64,000 bases of DNA from Bacteroidia bacterium. Lineage in GTDB: Bacteria; Bacteroidota; Bacteroidia; AKYH767-A; OLB10. The notes beneath the pieces were generated by a model that was not told the origin of the DNA, made no database searches, and saw only the letters and a program-made list of their open reading frames with translations. Each line of letters begins with the position of its first letter. Position 1 is the first letter of the stretch. Both the position numbers and the translations under genes were made by a program. The stretch lies in the NCBI GenBank assembly GCA_037045145.1, contig JBAOIA010000011.1, positions 1,364,001 through 1,428,000 of the forward strand, given 5' to 3'. Below are positions 34,575 to 43,228 of this stretch, in pieces.

Positions 34575-36497
34575 TTAATGCACTGATAATATGGTGATTT
34601 CTGTTCTTCTGTTTTTTGCCTTTCCTTCGTCTGTTGAATTTTCTGTCACCGGTTTTGTTTCTCCATATCCCTTGGAAACCAATCGCGAAGCTTCAATGCC
34701 TGAGGTAATAAGATAATCACATACTGATTTTGCACGTCTATCAGACAACAGCATATTTGCTTTGTCATCACCAACATCATCAGTATGCCCGCCAATTTCA
34801 AGTTTAACAATGGCATTAGATTTTATAAAACTCACTAACTTATTGAGCTCTGTTTTTGATTCGGGCTTTAGCTCTGCCGAGTTAGTGTCAAAGAAAATAT
34901 TATTCAATGCCATGCAGCTTCCATCCTTTACAGGTTTAAGTCTTACAATCAATTGCTTTGCATTTTTAATGTCTGATGGTTTATCCATTTCAAAATGATC
35001 GGAGTAGAAAAGATACTTCCGCTTGGAAACATTCAGCATATAATTTTTACCATATGGCAAGGTCACCATAAACTCACCTGTGTTTTGGTCGGAATACGAT
35101 TCTACTACTGTCTTGCCCGATTCTATATCAATGATTTCAAATTTTGCATCTGTAGGTTTTTTTGTTTCATCATCATACACAAACCCTATTGCATAACTCA
35201 CAGGGTCGGGTTTGATTTTATCATACAAGTTGAAACTGTAAATATCCAAGCCACCAAATCCGCCTTCTCTGTTACTGCTGAAATAAGCTTTATCTCCAGA
35301 GGGGCTCACAATTAATCCTGCTTCATTGGCAAATGTGTTTATCGGATATCCTAAGTTCACTGCTTTGCCCCACTGACCATCAGGCTGACGTTTGCTCATA
35401 AAAATATCTGAGCCTCCCATACCCGGCCATCCGTCTGAAACAAAATATAAAGTTTGGTTATCAGGATGTATAAAAACAGCTTCTTCTTTTCCTGCTGTGT
35501 TAATGTTACTGTTTAGTTTCACTGGAGTACTCCATCCTTTTTCGCTTACCTCACTCATGTAAATATCCTGATCGTTGGTGCGGCTATTGCTGCCACGAAC
35601 AAAATACAATGTCTTGCCATCGCTTGAAAACGAAGGCTGCGATTCCCAAGCTCCCGTGTTCACAGGCGAGCCAATATTGATTGGCTTCCCCCACACATCA
35701 CCAAATTTTCTGGAGTAATAAATATCACATGAGCCTTTACTTTCTGGCCGGTCGCATGCCGTAAAAAATATCAGTTGACCATCGGCACTGTATGATGGTG
35801 CGCCTTCGTTTAACTCTGTATTTACCGGTGCACCTACATTTTTTGCTTTACCCCAGCTGCTGTCTTGCTGCAGCGTGCTGATATAAAAATCTTCTTGCCA
35901 TTCATAAATATCACTTTTTATTTTTCGGGTAAAAAGCATTCTTTTATTATCAACGGTGATGGAAGGAAAGTATTCATCTGTCTCAGAATTAATACCTGCC
36001 CCTGCATTTTGTGGTGCAAAAGGAACAGGATGCTGTAATGCATCCTTTGCAAACTCACAGGATGCTATCAGGTTTTTTGCTTCTTCTTTTTTTTCAGGCT
36101 TGGCTGCTTCCATTTTCACAAACTCATTAAAATGTTGTAATGCATCGTCATACTTTCCCAACTCCAATTCATACCTTCCTAATGCATATAAGTTGTTTGG
36201 AAAAAACCGGGGATTTACAGCAACTGCTTTTTTGTAGGCTTCGATTGCAGCAGGCAGGTTGTTGTTGTCGGCATGAAGATCGCCAAGCAGCATATAAGCT
36301 TCAATAAAACCAGGGTCGGCTTTTATGGCATTCTCCGTCTCTGTAATTGCCTTTGTTGTCTGCCTCGAATCATAATACTTTAAAGCTTGTTCCAGGTTTT
36401 TTATCGCTCTTGAAGAAGTTGACGTATAGGTTTGTTTCTGTGCAAATGCCTGAGTCGTTGCAAATGCAAGCAGGATGATTAAAAGCTTTTTAAACAT
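34575..36497 (-). CDS. OmpA-family protein with TPR and PD40 repeats
   Basis: A 640-residue envelope protein common in Bacteroidota. After a signal peptide (ending AFAQ) come TPRs (about 30-140; AIEAYKKAVAVNPRFFPNN), PD40/WD40-like propeller blades (SYSADGQLIFFTA, SFSSDGKTLYFVRG, PDNQTLYFVSD), a carboxypeptidase-regulatory-like domain (about 410-500), and a C-terminal OmpA peptidoglycan-binding domain (FDTNSAELKPES, IGGHTDDVGDD, SDRRAKSVCDYL). It would tether the outer membrane to peptidoglycan; related proteins accompany T9SS and gliding machinery, which is suggestive only. A TATATTTG -7-like box is at 36524-36517. Confidence 0.9.
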   Translation of the reverse strand: MFKKLLIILLAFATTQAFAQKQTYTSTSSRAIKNLEQALKYYDSRQTTKAITETENAIKADPGFIEAYMLLGDLHADNNNLPAAIEAYKKAVAVNPRFFPNNLYALGRYELELGKYDDALQHFNEFVKMEAAKPEKKEEAKNLIASCEFAKDALQHPVPFAPQNAGAGINSETDEYFPSITVDNKRMLFTRKIKSDIYEWQEDFYISTLQQDSSWGKAKNVGAPVNTELNEGAPSYSADGQLIFFTACDRPESKGSCDIYYSRKFGDVWGKPINIGSPVNTGAWESQPSFSSDGKTLYFVRGSNSRTNDQDIYMSEVSEKGWSTPVKLNSNINTAGKEEAVFIHPDNQTLYFVSDGWPGMGGSDIFMSKRQPDGQWGKAVNLGYPINTFANEAGLIVSPSGDKAYFSSNREGGFGGLDIYSFNLYDKIKPDPVSYAIGFVYDDETKKPTDAKFEIIDIESGKTVVESYSDQNTGEFMVTLPYGKNYMLNVSKRKYLFYSDHFEMDKPSDIKNAKQLIVRLKPVKDGSCMALNNIFFDTNSAELKPESKTELNKLVSFIKSNAIVKLEIGGHTDDVGDDKANMLLSDRRAKSVCDYLITSGIEASRLVSKGYGETKPVTENSTDEGKAKNRRTEITILSVH

Positions 36498-36641
36498 TCA
36501 TCTGAAAATTTGATTACAAATATAAAAACAGTACGTTTCTTTTATGTGAAAGTAAAGTTAGGATTATTTCATCTCCAAATTTCTTTCAACATCGCATGGA
36601 CTCATCTCTTTTAAAAGCACTCTTTCTGTTCAAACGGAAAT

Positions 36642-36674
36642 AAAAAAAGCTGCTCTTTTGAAGCAGCTTTTTTT
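36642..36674. terminator. Bidirectional-looking intrinsic terminator
   Basis: Stem AGCTGCT / AGCAGCT with a 7-nt loop (CTTTTGA), flanked by an A-run of seven on the left and a T-run of seven on the right. On the minus strand it follows the stop of the M43 protease gene at 36690, so it most likely ends that transcript. Confidence 0.8.
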
Positions 36675-36689
36675 ATCAATCTGTGTTTT

Positions 36690-38858
36690 TTAATTCACAG
36701 ATATGCGTTGTTTTTTCAAACCGTTTACTGTCTGCACTTCAAGCATGTAAATACCTTTAGCAGGTGCATCAAGTTTTAAACGATAGGTTCCATTTCCGGT
36801 TGAGATCAATTCTTTGTGCATAACCACTGCACCTTTTACATCAAGCACACGTACCACAACATTTTCTTTCAGGTCGCTTTGTGGCACTACCAATGTAAAC
36901 TCTCCGTGTGATGGATTTGGGAACACCATTAAGTTATTGCCGGGTGTCATCACTTCTCTTACTCCTGTAGAGGTGCATACAATTGGGAAAATAGCATGAG
37001 CTACATTTATCCCCCACGAACTAGTGGTATTTGAATAAGCATACCAAGTACCTGTATCAAATTGCTCGTATGCTGTACCAGGTACAGTGTTTCCGTTTCT
37101 GCTGGTAAGAATAGCTAATGTATCGCCTGTATTATAGGTGAAATTCATACCTACATAATAATTTCCGACAGCTATGCTTACATTAGGATTAAAATCTACT
37201 ATTGTAGGTAAGCCACCGGTTGCATCAGCTGCAATCTGATCATAAGTAATATTTACACTACCTAATGCAGTGCCGGGCATGCCGCCTGTACCGCTTGCAT
37301 TCCAAACTTTTGCACTTGCTGTCTGACCTGTGCCTGATGTTGTACCAATGCCAAAGAATATTAATGCTCCATCCACTGTGGTGTTGGGTGTAGCGTTCGA
37401 ATATTTATCAGCTTTTGATTGATCTGAATATATATTGTGCCCTGAAACATATCCACTTCCTGGAGTAGTACTTGCTAAATATATCGTAGCTGTATCGTTT
37501 ACTAATTCAAAGTTCGAAATAGTGTCGCATGTTGAAGTGCCACCGGTTGTAACAATAATATAGTTGTTCTTTGTTAATGTATTGCTTCCGTTTGAATTGG
37601 TTGCAGTTAAAGAAACATTATATGTTCCTGCATTAGAATAAACAATGTTAGAAGGATTTTGTGAAGTTGATGATGATGGAGTTCCACCCGGAAACGACCA
37701 TGACCAAGATGTTGGTGAGTTGCTGCTTTGATCAGTAAAGTTTACGCTGCCACCGGGAGCAATAGTTGTAGTATTTGCAGTAAATTGTGCAGTTGGGCCG
37801 GCTGAAGGTGCATTGCAACCTAGTGAAGTTGCTAATGGTGCACGATAAGTTCCGTTAGCCATTGCAATTTGCATTCTTGACTTTTGACCGGTTGTAAACA
37901 TGTTCAGACATTTGTCATAGCAATAGTCCATATAATTCATCCACATATCTCCATTTGGACCATTGCCGCAGGTAACCTGTGGAAAAGTAGGGCATGGATA
38001 TGGAGGATTTTGTCCTCCGTAATTTGCAGTTTGTTGTGTTGGCGTGTCATTTACATAGTCAGTTCCACAATTGGCATCACCCCAAATATGACGTAACCCC
38101 AACCAGTGACCAATTTCATGTGTTGCTGTACGACCTTTATTATATAAAGCATCCAATGTGCCAACTCGGCCAAAACTTTTATACCAAATAACTACACCAT
38201 CAGTAGTGGCAGTACCAAAATTTCCGCTTAAACCGCCAAGTGTACTGTTTAGCGGAAATGTGGCATGACCCAACAGCTGATTTCCTGAAGAAGTATAATC
38301 AGGAACAACCCAAATATTTAAATACTGTGTTGGATTCCAAATGGTAGCCGGTTTTATGGTGCCATCAATGTATGTCATTGTGTATGGTGGAGCTGACCAA
38401 CCTTGTGTGTTTCTGTTAATACGATCAATGCCGTTTGTAGCATTGCCGTTTGGATCACGTTGTGCCAAACAGAAGTTGATTTCACAATCTGCAGCTACCG
38501 TACCAAATGCCGTTGGGGTAGAAGTGGTGTCAGGATTAAGTCTGCGATAGTCTTCATTCAAAACAGCAATCTGCGAAATAATTTGTGCATCGCTGATGTT
38601 TTGATTTACACCCACATTGGTTCCGTTATGAATTACGTGAACAACAACAGGGATGGTATAAACCACCTGCATTTTATTTGCATTAGGTTCTTTAAGTTTA
38701 GCAGCAAGCCATGTTTCATATTCCAATGGAAGTTCACCGGTTCCGCATTGTCGTTGTGTTATGGTCGGCAGTTCTTTGATGTTGATGCCGGCTTTTCTTT
38801 GTGCATTAGCCGAAATTATGGTTGTTGCGGCTAATAATGTTAGTAAAACTTTTTTCAT
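36690..38858 (-). CDS. M43 (pappalysin/cytophagalysin-type) metalloprotease, PKD and T9SS domains
   Basis: A 722-residue secreted protease. The ATG with codon 38856-38858 gives a signal peptide MKKVLLTLLAATTIISANAQ; a longer frame upstream lacks one. The zinc site HEIGHWLGLRH is at 247-257, followed by the Met-turn MNYMDYCYD. A PKD domain follows (GSVNFTDQSSNSPTSWSWSF, TYNVSLTATN), then a beta-rich domain and a C-terminal T9SS type A sorting sequence (MVFPNPSHGEFTLVV, KGIYMLEVQ). It should be exported by the T9SS and act on extracellular proteins. Confidence 0.94.
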   Translation of the reverse strand: MKKVLLTLLAATTIISANAQRKAGINIKELPTITQRQCGTGELPLEYETWLAAKLKEPNANKMQVVYTIPVVVHVIHNGTNVGVNQNISDAQIISQIAVLNEDYRRLNPDTTSTPTAFGTVAADCEINFCLAQRDPNGNATNGIDRINRNTQGWSAPPYTMTYIDGTIKPATIWNPTQYLNIWVVPDYTSSGNQLLGHATFPLNSTLGGLSGNFGTATTDGVVIWYKSFGRVGTLDALYNKGRTATHEIGHWLGLRHIWGDANCGTDYVNDTPTQQTANYGGQNPPYPCPTFPQVTCGNGPNGDMWMNYMDYCYDKCLNMFTTGQKSRMQIAMANGTYRAPLATSLGCNAPSAGPTAQFTANTTTIAPGGSVNFTDQSSNSPTSWSWSFPGGTPSSSTSQNPSNIVYSNAGTYNVSLTATNSNGSNTLTKNNYIIVTTGGTSTCDTISNFELVNDTATIYLASTTPGSGYVSGHNIYSDQSKADKYSNATPNTTVDGALIFFGIGTTSGTGQTASAKVWNASGTGGMPGTALGSVNITYDQIAADATGGLPTIVDFNPNVSIAVGNYYVGMNFTYNTGDTLAILTSRNGNTVPGTAYEQFDTGTWYAYSNTTSSWGINVAHAIFPIVCTSTGVREVMTPGNNLMVFPNPSHGEFTLVVPQSDLKENVVVRVLDVKGAVVMHKELISTGNGTYRLKLDAPAKGIYMLEVQTVNGLKKQRISVN

Positions 38859-39074
38859 TAATTTGATATTATAATTTTCATATAAAAATTCAGACGGTAA
38901 ATGTAGCAAAAAAATATATCTGCGTATCAAGTGTTAAAACATAATTTGAGTTTAATTTCCTGTTATTCTTTCAGATCAGAGTATTATTTCTTTTAAAGAT
39001 TGAACACATACTTTATCTCAAAATATTCCTGATCAATTCTTCATAATTACTGTTGTTTTTCTGAACTTTGTGCC

Positions 39075-39731
39075 GTGTTTAATCAAATAGGGTTAATAAT
39101 TTACAAAGAATGGAAATTAGAGTGGCGCAACCGTGCTGCTATGGCCGGACTTATGGTTTTTATTCTTTCAGGGGTTTATATCAGTTATCTCAGCTTCAAG
39201 AAAATTGTTGATGTGTCTGCATGGAATGCCTTGTTCTGGTTGCTTATTTTATTTATGGCTGTAAATGCGCTTGCAAAAAGTTTTATGGCAGAGTCGCGTG
39301 GCCTTCAGCTTTTCTATTATTCTTTTCTGAATCCTTATGCCGTAATTTTAGGAAAGATAATTTATAATGGATTGATGCTGTTTCTTTTTGGCATCATCAC
39401 ATTTTTTATCTACGGCATTTTGTTGGGTAACCCTGTTCAGGACATTGGCATGTTTGTTTGTACCGTTTTATTGGGGTGCTTCGGAATTTCATCTGTGTTA
39501 ACCATGATTTCCGCTATTGCTTCACGTGCCGGACATCAGTCAAGCCTCATGGCTATTTTAGGTTTTCCGGTTTTGTTGCCTTTACTGATTGTTTTAATTC
39601 ATCTTTCAAAAAATGCAATTGATGGAATTGATTTTTCGGTGAACCTGAAATATCTCACTATGCTGGCTGCACTTAATTTACTAGTGCCATCCTTAGCCTA
39701 CATTTTATTTCCCTACCTTTGGCGCGAATAA
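39075..39731 (+). CDS. ccmB: Heme exporter / cytochrome c maturation protein CcmB
   Basis: A 218-residue six-helix membrane protein of the CcmB family, the permease part of the CcmAB complex needed for release of holo-CcmE. The N-terminus IYKEWKLEWRNRAAMAG is characteristic. The start is a GTG at 39075, immediately after the -7-like sequence GAACTTTG, so the leader is short. The ATPase partner gene ccmA is not adjacent. First gene of a four-gene ccm cluster. Confidence 0.88.
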   Translation: MFNQIGLIIYKEWKLEWRNRAAMAGLMVFILSGVYISYLSFKKIVDVSAWNALFWLLILFMAVNALAKSFMAESRGLQLFYYSFLNPYAVILGKIIYNGLMLFLFGIITFFIYGILLGNPVQDIGMFVCTVLLGCFGISSVLTMISAIASRAGHQSSLMAILGFPVLLPLLIVLIHLSKNAIDGIDFSVNLKYLTMLAALNLLVPSLAYILFPYLWRE

Positions 39732-39772
39732 TAAATTCAGACTGATGTTGGTTTTAAAGTCCGTTTTTCATC

Positions 39773-40429
39773 ATGCATAATGCCTGGAAAATTGCTTGTG
39801 TAGCATTGCTGTATTTTACACTTTTTGCAGGATTCCTTATGCCTATTCCTGAATTGCCTATACTTAATGAGTCAATAAGAAATTTATACTTCCATGTAAC
39901 CATGTGGTTTGCCATGATTATTCACATGGTAGTGACTATTGTTTACAGCATCCGCTATCTCTCAGGTGGAAAAATTCAATACGACCTAAAAGCCGAACAA
40001 TATGCTATTACAGGAATGGTGTTTGGTATTGCAGGGTTAATTACCGGTATGATTTGGGCACGTTTTACCTGGGGTGCGTTTTGGGTTAATGATACCAAAC
40101 TCAATGGTGCCGCTGCTGCCATGCTCATGTATGCAGCTTATTTTATCCTACGCCAATCAACAGAAGACGAGACCAAACGTGCCAAACTCAGTGCAGTATA
40201 TTTGGTTTTTGCTTTCCCGCTGATGATGGCTTTTATTTACATTCTGCCACGCATGACAGACTCTCTTCATCCCGGAAATGGTGGTAATCCTGCTTTTGGA
40301 CAATATGATCTGGACAATCAGATGCGCCTTGTTTTTTATCCTGCAATAATGGGTTGGACCTTGCTTGGTGTTTGGATAACATCTATTCGAATAAGAATTA
40401 AAAAATTATGGAATTCTCACGAAAACTAA
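39773..40429 (+). CDS. ccmC: Heme-handling protein CcmC (CcsA/HemX family)
   Basis: A 218-residue six-span membrane protein with the tryptophan-rich WWD-type motif TWGAFWVND at 99-107 and conserved histidines (H41, H51 region) for heme binding. CcmC loads heme onto CcmE at the outer face of the cytoplasmic membrane. It lies 41 bp after ccmB and overlaps the small ccmD-like gene by 22 bp. Confidence 0.9.
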   Translation: MHNAWKIACVALLYFTLFAGFLMPIPELPILNESIRNLYFHVTMWFAMIIHMVVTIVYSIRYLSGGKIQYDLKAEQYAITGMVFGIAGLITGMIWARFTWGAFWVNDTKLNGAAAAMLMYAAYFILRQSTEDETKRAKLSAVYLVFAFPLMMAFIYILPRMTDSLHPGNGGNPAFGQYDLDNQMRLVFYPAIMGWTLLGVWITSIRIRIKKLWNSHEN

Positions 40430-40635
40430 AGATACTTTTTTCTGTTTTAATGTTGATAACAACAAATGTGTTAGCACAAACAGAAAGTGCATTGGACGAA
40501 ACCTTCCGCAGCAATGGAAAAATTTATGTGGTGGTTGCAGTGCTTGCCGTAGTGTTAACCGTATTGTTTATCTACTTAATAAGTATTGACAGGAAACTTA
40601 AAAGAACAGAAGATAAATTGAAGAATAAAAATTAA
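40408..40635 (+). CDS. CcmD-like small membrane protein
   Basis: A 75-residue protein with an N-terminal signal-like segment (KILFSVLMLITTNVLAQ) and one membrane span (IYVVVAVLAVVLTVLFIYLI) followed by a basic tail (RKLKRTEDKLKNKN). Position between ccmC and ccmE and the topology fit CcmD, which stabilises the CcmC-CcmE complex; sequence similarity in such small proteins is weak, so the call rests on context. Its start overlaps ccmC. Confidence 0.7.
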   Translation: MEFSRKLKILFSVLMLITTNVLAQTESALDETFRSNGKIYVVVAVLAVVLTVLFIYLISIDRKLKRTEDKLKNKN

Positions 40636-40643
40636 TAGCAATC

Positions 40644-41027
40644 ATGAAAAAGTCTTATATCATAGCCATGGTACTTATTGCAGTTGCATTTGCAGCAATA
40701 ATCAGTACAGTGAGCGACTCCGGTACCTATGCTAATTTTACCGAAGCAGCATCGCATGAAGGTAAAGTGTTTCATGTGGTTGGCAAACTCAACCGCGACA
40801 AACCGTATGAATACCATCCTGAAAAAAATGCCAACCTTTTTACATTTTATCTGTACGATAACAATGGCAACGAAAGAAAAGTATTGCTCAATAAAGCCAA
40901 GCCGCAGGACTTTGATAAATCCGAACAGATTGTAATTATCGGCAAAATGAAAGGCGAAGATTTTATTGCTTCAGATATTTTGTTGAAGTGCCCCAGCAAG
41001 TATGCTGACGAAGCACAGAAGAGCTAA
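40644..41027 (+). CDS. ccmE: Cytochrome c maturation heme chaperone CcmE, CXXXY type
   Basis: A 127-residue periplasm-facing heme chaperone with one N-terminal anchor (IIAMVLIAVAFAAII) and the beta-barrel OB-fold core (FHVVGKLNRDKPYEY, IVIIGKMKGEDFIASDILLKC). In the well-studied enzymes heme is bound through a histidine in an HxxxY motif; here the site reads C116-PSK-Y120, that is CXXXY. This variant is known from some archaea and sulfate reducers. The gene is the last of the cluster and faces dsbD. Confidence 0.9.
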   Translation: MKKSYIIAMVLIAVAFAAIISTVSDSGTYANFTEAASHEGKVFHVVGKLNRDKPYEYHPEKNANLFTFYLYDNNGNERKVLLNKAKPQDFDKSEQIVIIGKMKGEDFIASDILLKCPSKYADEAQKS

Positions 41028-41072
41028 ACTTTTTTTTATCAAAACACAGCTGTTGTCCGACAGCAATCCTGT

Positions 41073-43133
41073 TTATTTTTTCCGCTTTTCGAAACGGCAT
41101 AAACCTTCATCAAGATACTTGGTGTAGGTTTTAATATCAGGAGTATATCCGCGTGGTTCTGCAAGAATTTTGCCCTGATGATCTAATAAAACATAATAAG
41201 GCTGAGAGTTTGTTTTGTAAACATTTGTTTGCAAATCACTCCATTTGTTTCCTATTGTTCTTATTTTTTTACCTGTAGTTGCCGAAACATATTGTTGGTT
41301 TTCGGGAAGTTGTTCCTTATCGTCAACATACAGTGAAATGAGTACATATTTATCCGAAAGTCTTTTTAATACTTCCGGGTCGCTCCACACATTGTCTTCC
41401 ATCTTGCGGCAGTTAACACAGCTCCATCCTGTAAAATCAACCATCACCGGCTTTCCCACAGTTTTTGCATAGGCCATACCTGCATCATAGTCGTGATAGC
41501 AGTTCAGGTTATGCGGGCAATGATTGCTTGATTTTTCTGTCACCCATTCTTTGTAAAACTCAGGTGGAGGAAATCCACTAATCATTTTTAAGGGCGCACC
41601 CCATATTCCGGGAATAAGATACAATGTAAATGTCAGCGAAATAATAGCAAACATCAGTCGGGGAACAGTGATATGTTTTACATCGCTGTCATGTGAAAAC
41701 TTTAGTTTCCCCAGCAAATAGAAGCCCAGCATACCAAAGATAATTACCCAAATGGCAATAAATATTTCACGCTTCAAAAATCCCCAGTGGTAGGCAAGGT
41801 CCACATTGGATAAAAATTTGAAAGCCAGTGCAAGTTCAATAAAACCAAGTGTAACTTTTACGGTATTGAGCCACCCTCCGGATTTAGGCATAGAATTTAA
41901 CCAGCCCGGAAAAGCAGAGAAGAGTCCAAAAGGCAATGCCAGTGCTAAGGCAAAACCGGTCATCCCTGTAATGGGTCCTAAATAGCTTCCATTGTGTGCC
42001 GCTTCAACCAAAAGGGTTCCTATGATGGGTCCAGTACATGAAAAGGAAACCAATGTCAAAGTAAAGGCCATAAAGAAAATTCCTATCAGTCCACCACGGT
42101 CAGAGGCACTGTCGGCTTTGTTAACCAGCCAGCTTGGCAATACAATTTCAAAGGCACCAAAAAATGAAAATGCAAAAATCAGGAATACAATAAAAAATGT
42201 CATATTAAAAAAGACACTGCTTGCCATATCATTGAGTGCATCACTGCCTAATGTTACAGTAACCAAAAAGCCCAGTCCAACATAAATTACTATGATGGAA
42301 ATAGAGTAGATTAATGCATTCATCAATCCCTTCTGTCTTGAACCGCTGCGTTTTGTAAAGAAACTCACTGTCATAGGAATCATTGGAAAAACGCATGGGG
42401 TAAGCAATGCTAAAAAGCCACCTAAAAATCCTGCAATAAAAATACCGAGCATGCTTTTGTCGGTTGCAGTTGTGGTGTTATCGCTGCCGCAGCCCGGCTC
42501 CAGTTCCGATACTTGTGCTACTTCTGTAAATACACTGTCGTTTTGTGCCGATGCAGTTGCTGAATCTATATGTGCCGGTGGCATTGCTGCCTGTGCAGTG
42601 TCTGTAACTGCCGTTGTTGTATTGTTTACAGGAACTGCAAGTTCAGTTGTTGCACACGATTTTTTCTTGCCTTCATTCAAATCAAACTTAAAGTCAATAT
42701 CTGTTGGTGGAAGGCATTTTTCATCATCACATGCCATAAAGGTTACAAAACCCGTTATGCTGAATTTTTTTCTGGTGTTGATTTTTATTTTTTGCTTAAA
42801 CTCTGTTTCACCATGAAAAAATTTAAGTTTCATCTGAAACTGCTGATCATAGACTTCTTCTGCATGGCCTTCTTTTACCTTACCAATGGTAGTGTATTCG
42901 GGCGAATGATTAAAAGTAAAACTCGTTGGTATGGGGCCGTCAGCGCCATTGATGGTTTGAGAATAGATGTGAAATTTATCAACCGTTACTGCTTTTAATA
43001 TCAATGTGGCTTCACAACTGTCGGTCTGTTCAACCCTGAAACTCCACTTTGCACCTTCAAAAATCTGTGCCTTGATGCCTGTATTGAAAAACAGGATGAT
43101 GGCAGTGATAATAATTCTCAAACTTTGTTGCAT
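41073..43133 (-). CDS. dsbD: Thiol:disulfide interchange protein DsbD
   Basis: A 686-residue membrane reductant carrier. A signal peptide (ending IKAQ) leads to an N-terminal DsbD-alpha-type domain with Cys in CDDEKC; about eight membrane helices follow with the redox cysteines in LLTPCVFPM and SFSCTGP; the C-terminal thioredoxin domain has the site WSCVNCRK. It moves electrons from cytoplasmic thioredoxin outward, keeping apocytochrome CXXCH thiols reduced, which fits its place opposite the ccm cluster. The ATG with codon 43131-43133 is preferred because it opens the signal peptide. Confidence 0.93.
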   Translation of the reverse strand: MQQSLRIIITAIILFFNTGIKAQIFEGAKWSFRVEQTDSCEATLILKAVTVDKFHIYSQTINGADGPIPTSFTFNHSPEYTTIGKVKEGHAEEVYDQQFQMKLKFFHGETEFKQKIKINTRKKFSITGFVTFMACDDEKCLPPTDIDFKFDLNEGKKKSCATTELAVPVNNTTTAVTDTAQAAMPPAHIDSATASAQNDSVFTEVAQVSELEPGCGSDNTTTATDKSMLGIFIAGFLGGFLALLTPCVFPMIPMTVSFFTKRSGSRQKGLMNALIYSISIIVIYVGLGFLVTVTLGSDALNDMASSVFFNMTFFIVFLIFAFSFFGAFEIVLPSWLVNKADSASDRGGLIGIFFMAFTLTLVSFSCTGPIIGTLLVEAAHNGSYLGPITGMTGFALALALPFGLFSAFPGWLNSMPKSGGWLNTVKVTLGFIELALAFKFLSNVDLAYHWGFLKREIFIAIWVIIFGMLGFYLLGKLKFSHDSDVKHITVPRLMFAIISLTFTLYLIPGIWGAPLKMISGFPPPEFYKEWVTEKSSNHCPHNLNCYHDYDAGMAYAKTVGKPVMVDFTGWSCVNCRKMEDNVWSDPEVLKRLSDKYVLISLYVDDKEQLPENQQYVSATTGKKIRTIGNKWSDLQTNVYKTNSQPYYVLLDHQGKILAEPRGYTPDIKTYTKYLDEGLCRFEKRKK

Positions 43134-43228
43134 ATTCAGATTTAACTTCACCGGATTGAAGTCCGGTTTTAAATGTGGCACAAAATAACAAAATCAAACC
43201 GTTATGGAATGTGAGTTTTGTAACAAAG

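Noticed and set aside
41049..41064. GCTGT/ACAGC hairpin between ccmE and dsbD as a terminator
   Set aside because: Five base pairs with a six-base loop; too weak, although T-rich sequence follows.
42451..42998. Plus-strand cysteine-rich frames opposite dsbD
   Set aside because: They mirror the Thr/Ala-rich linker of DsbD, show no signal or family pattern, and conflict with a strong gene call.
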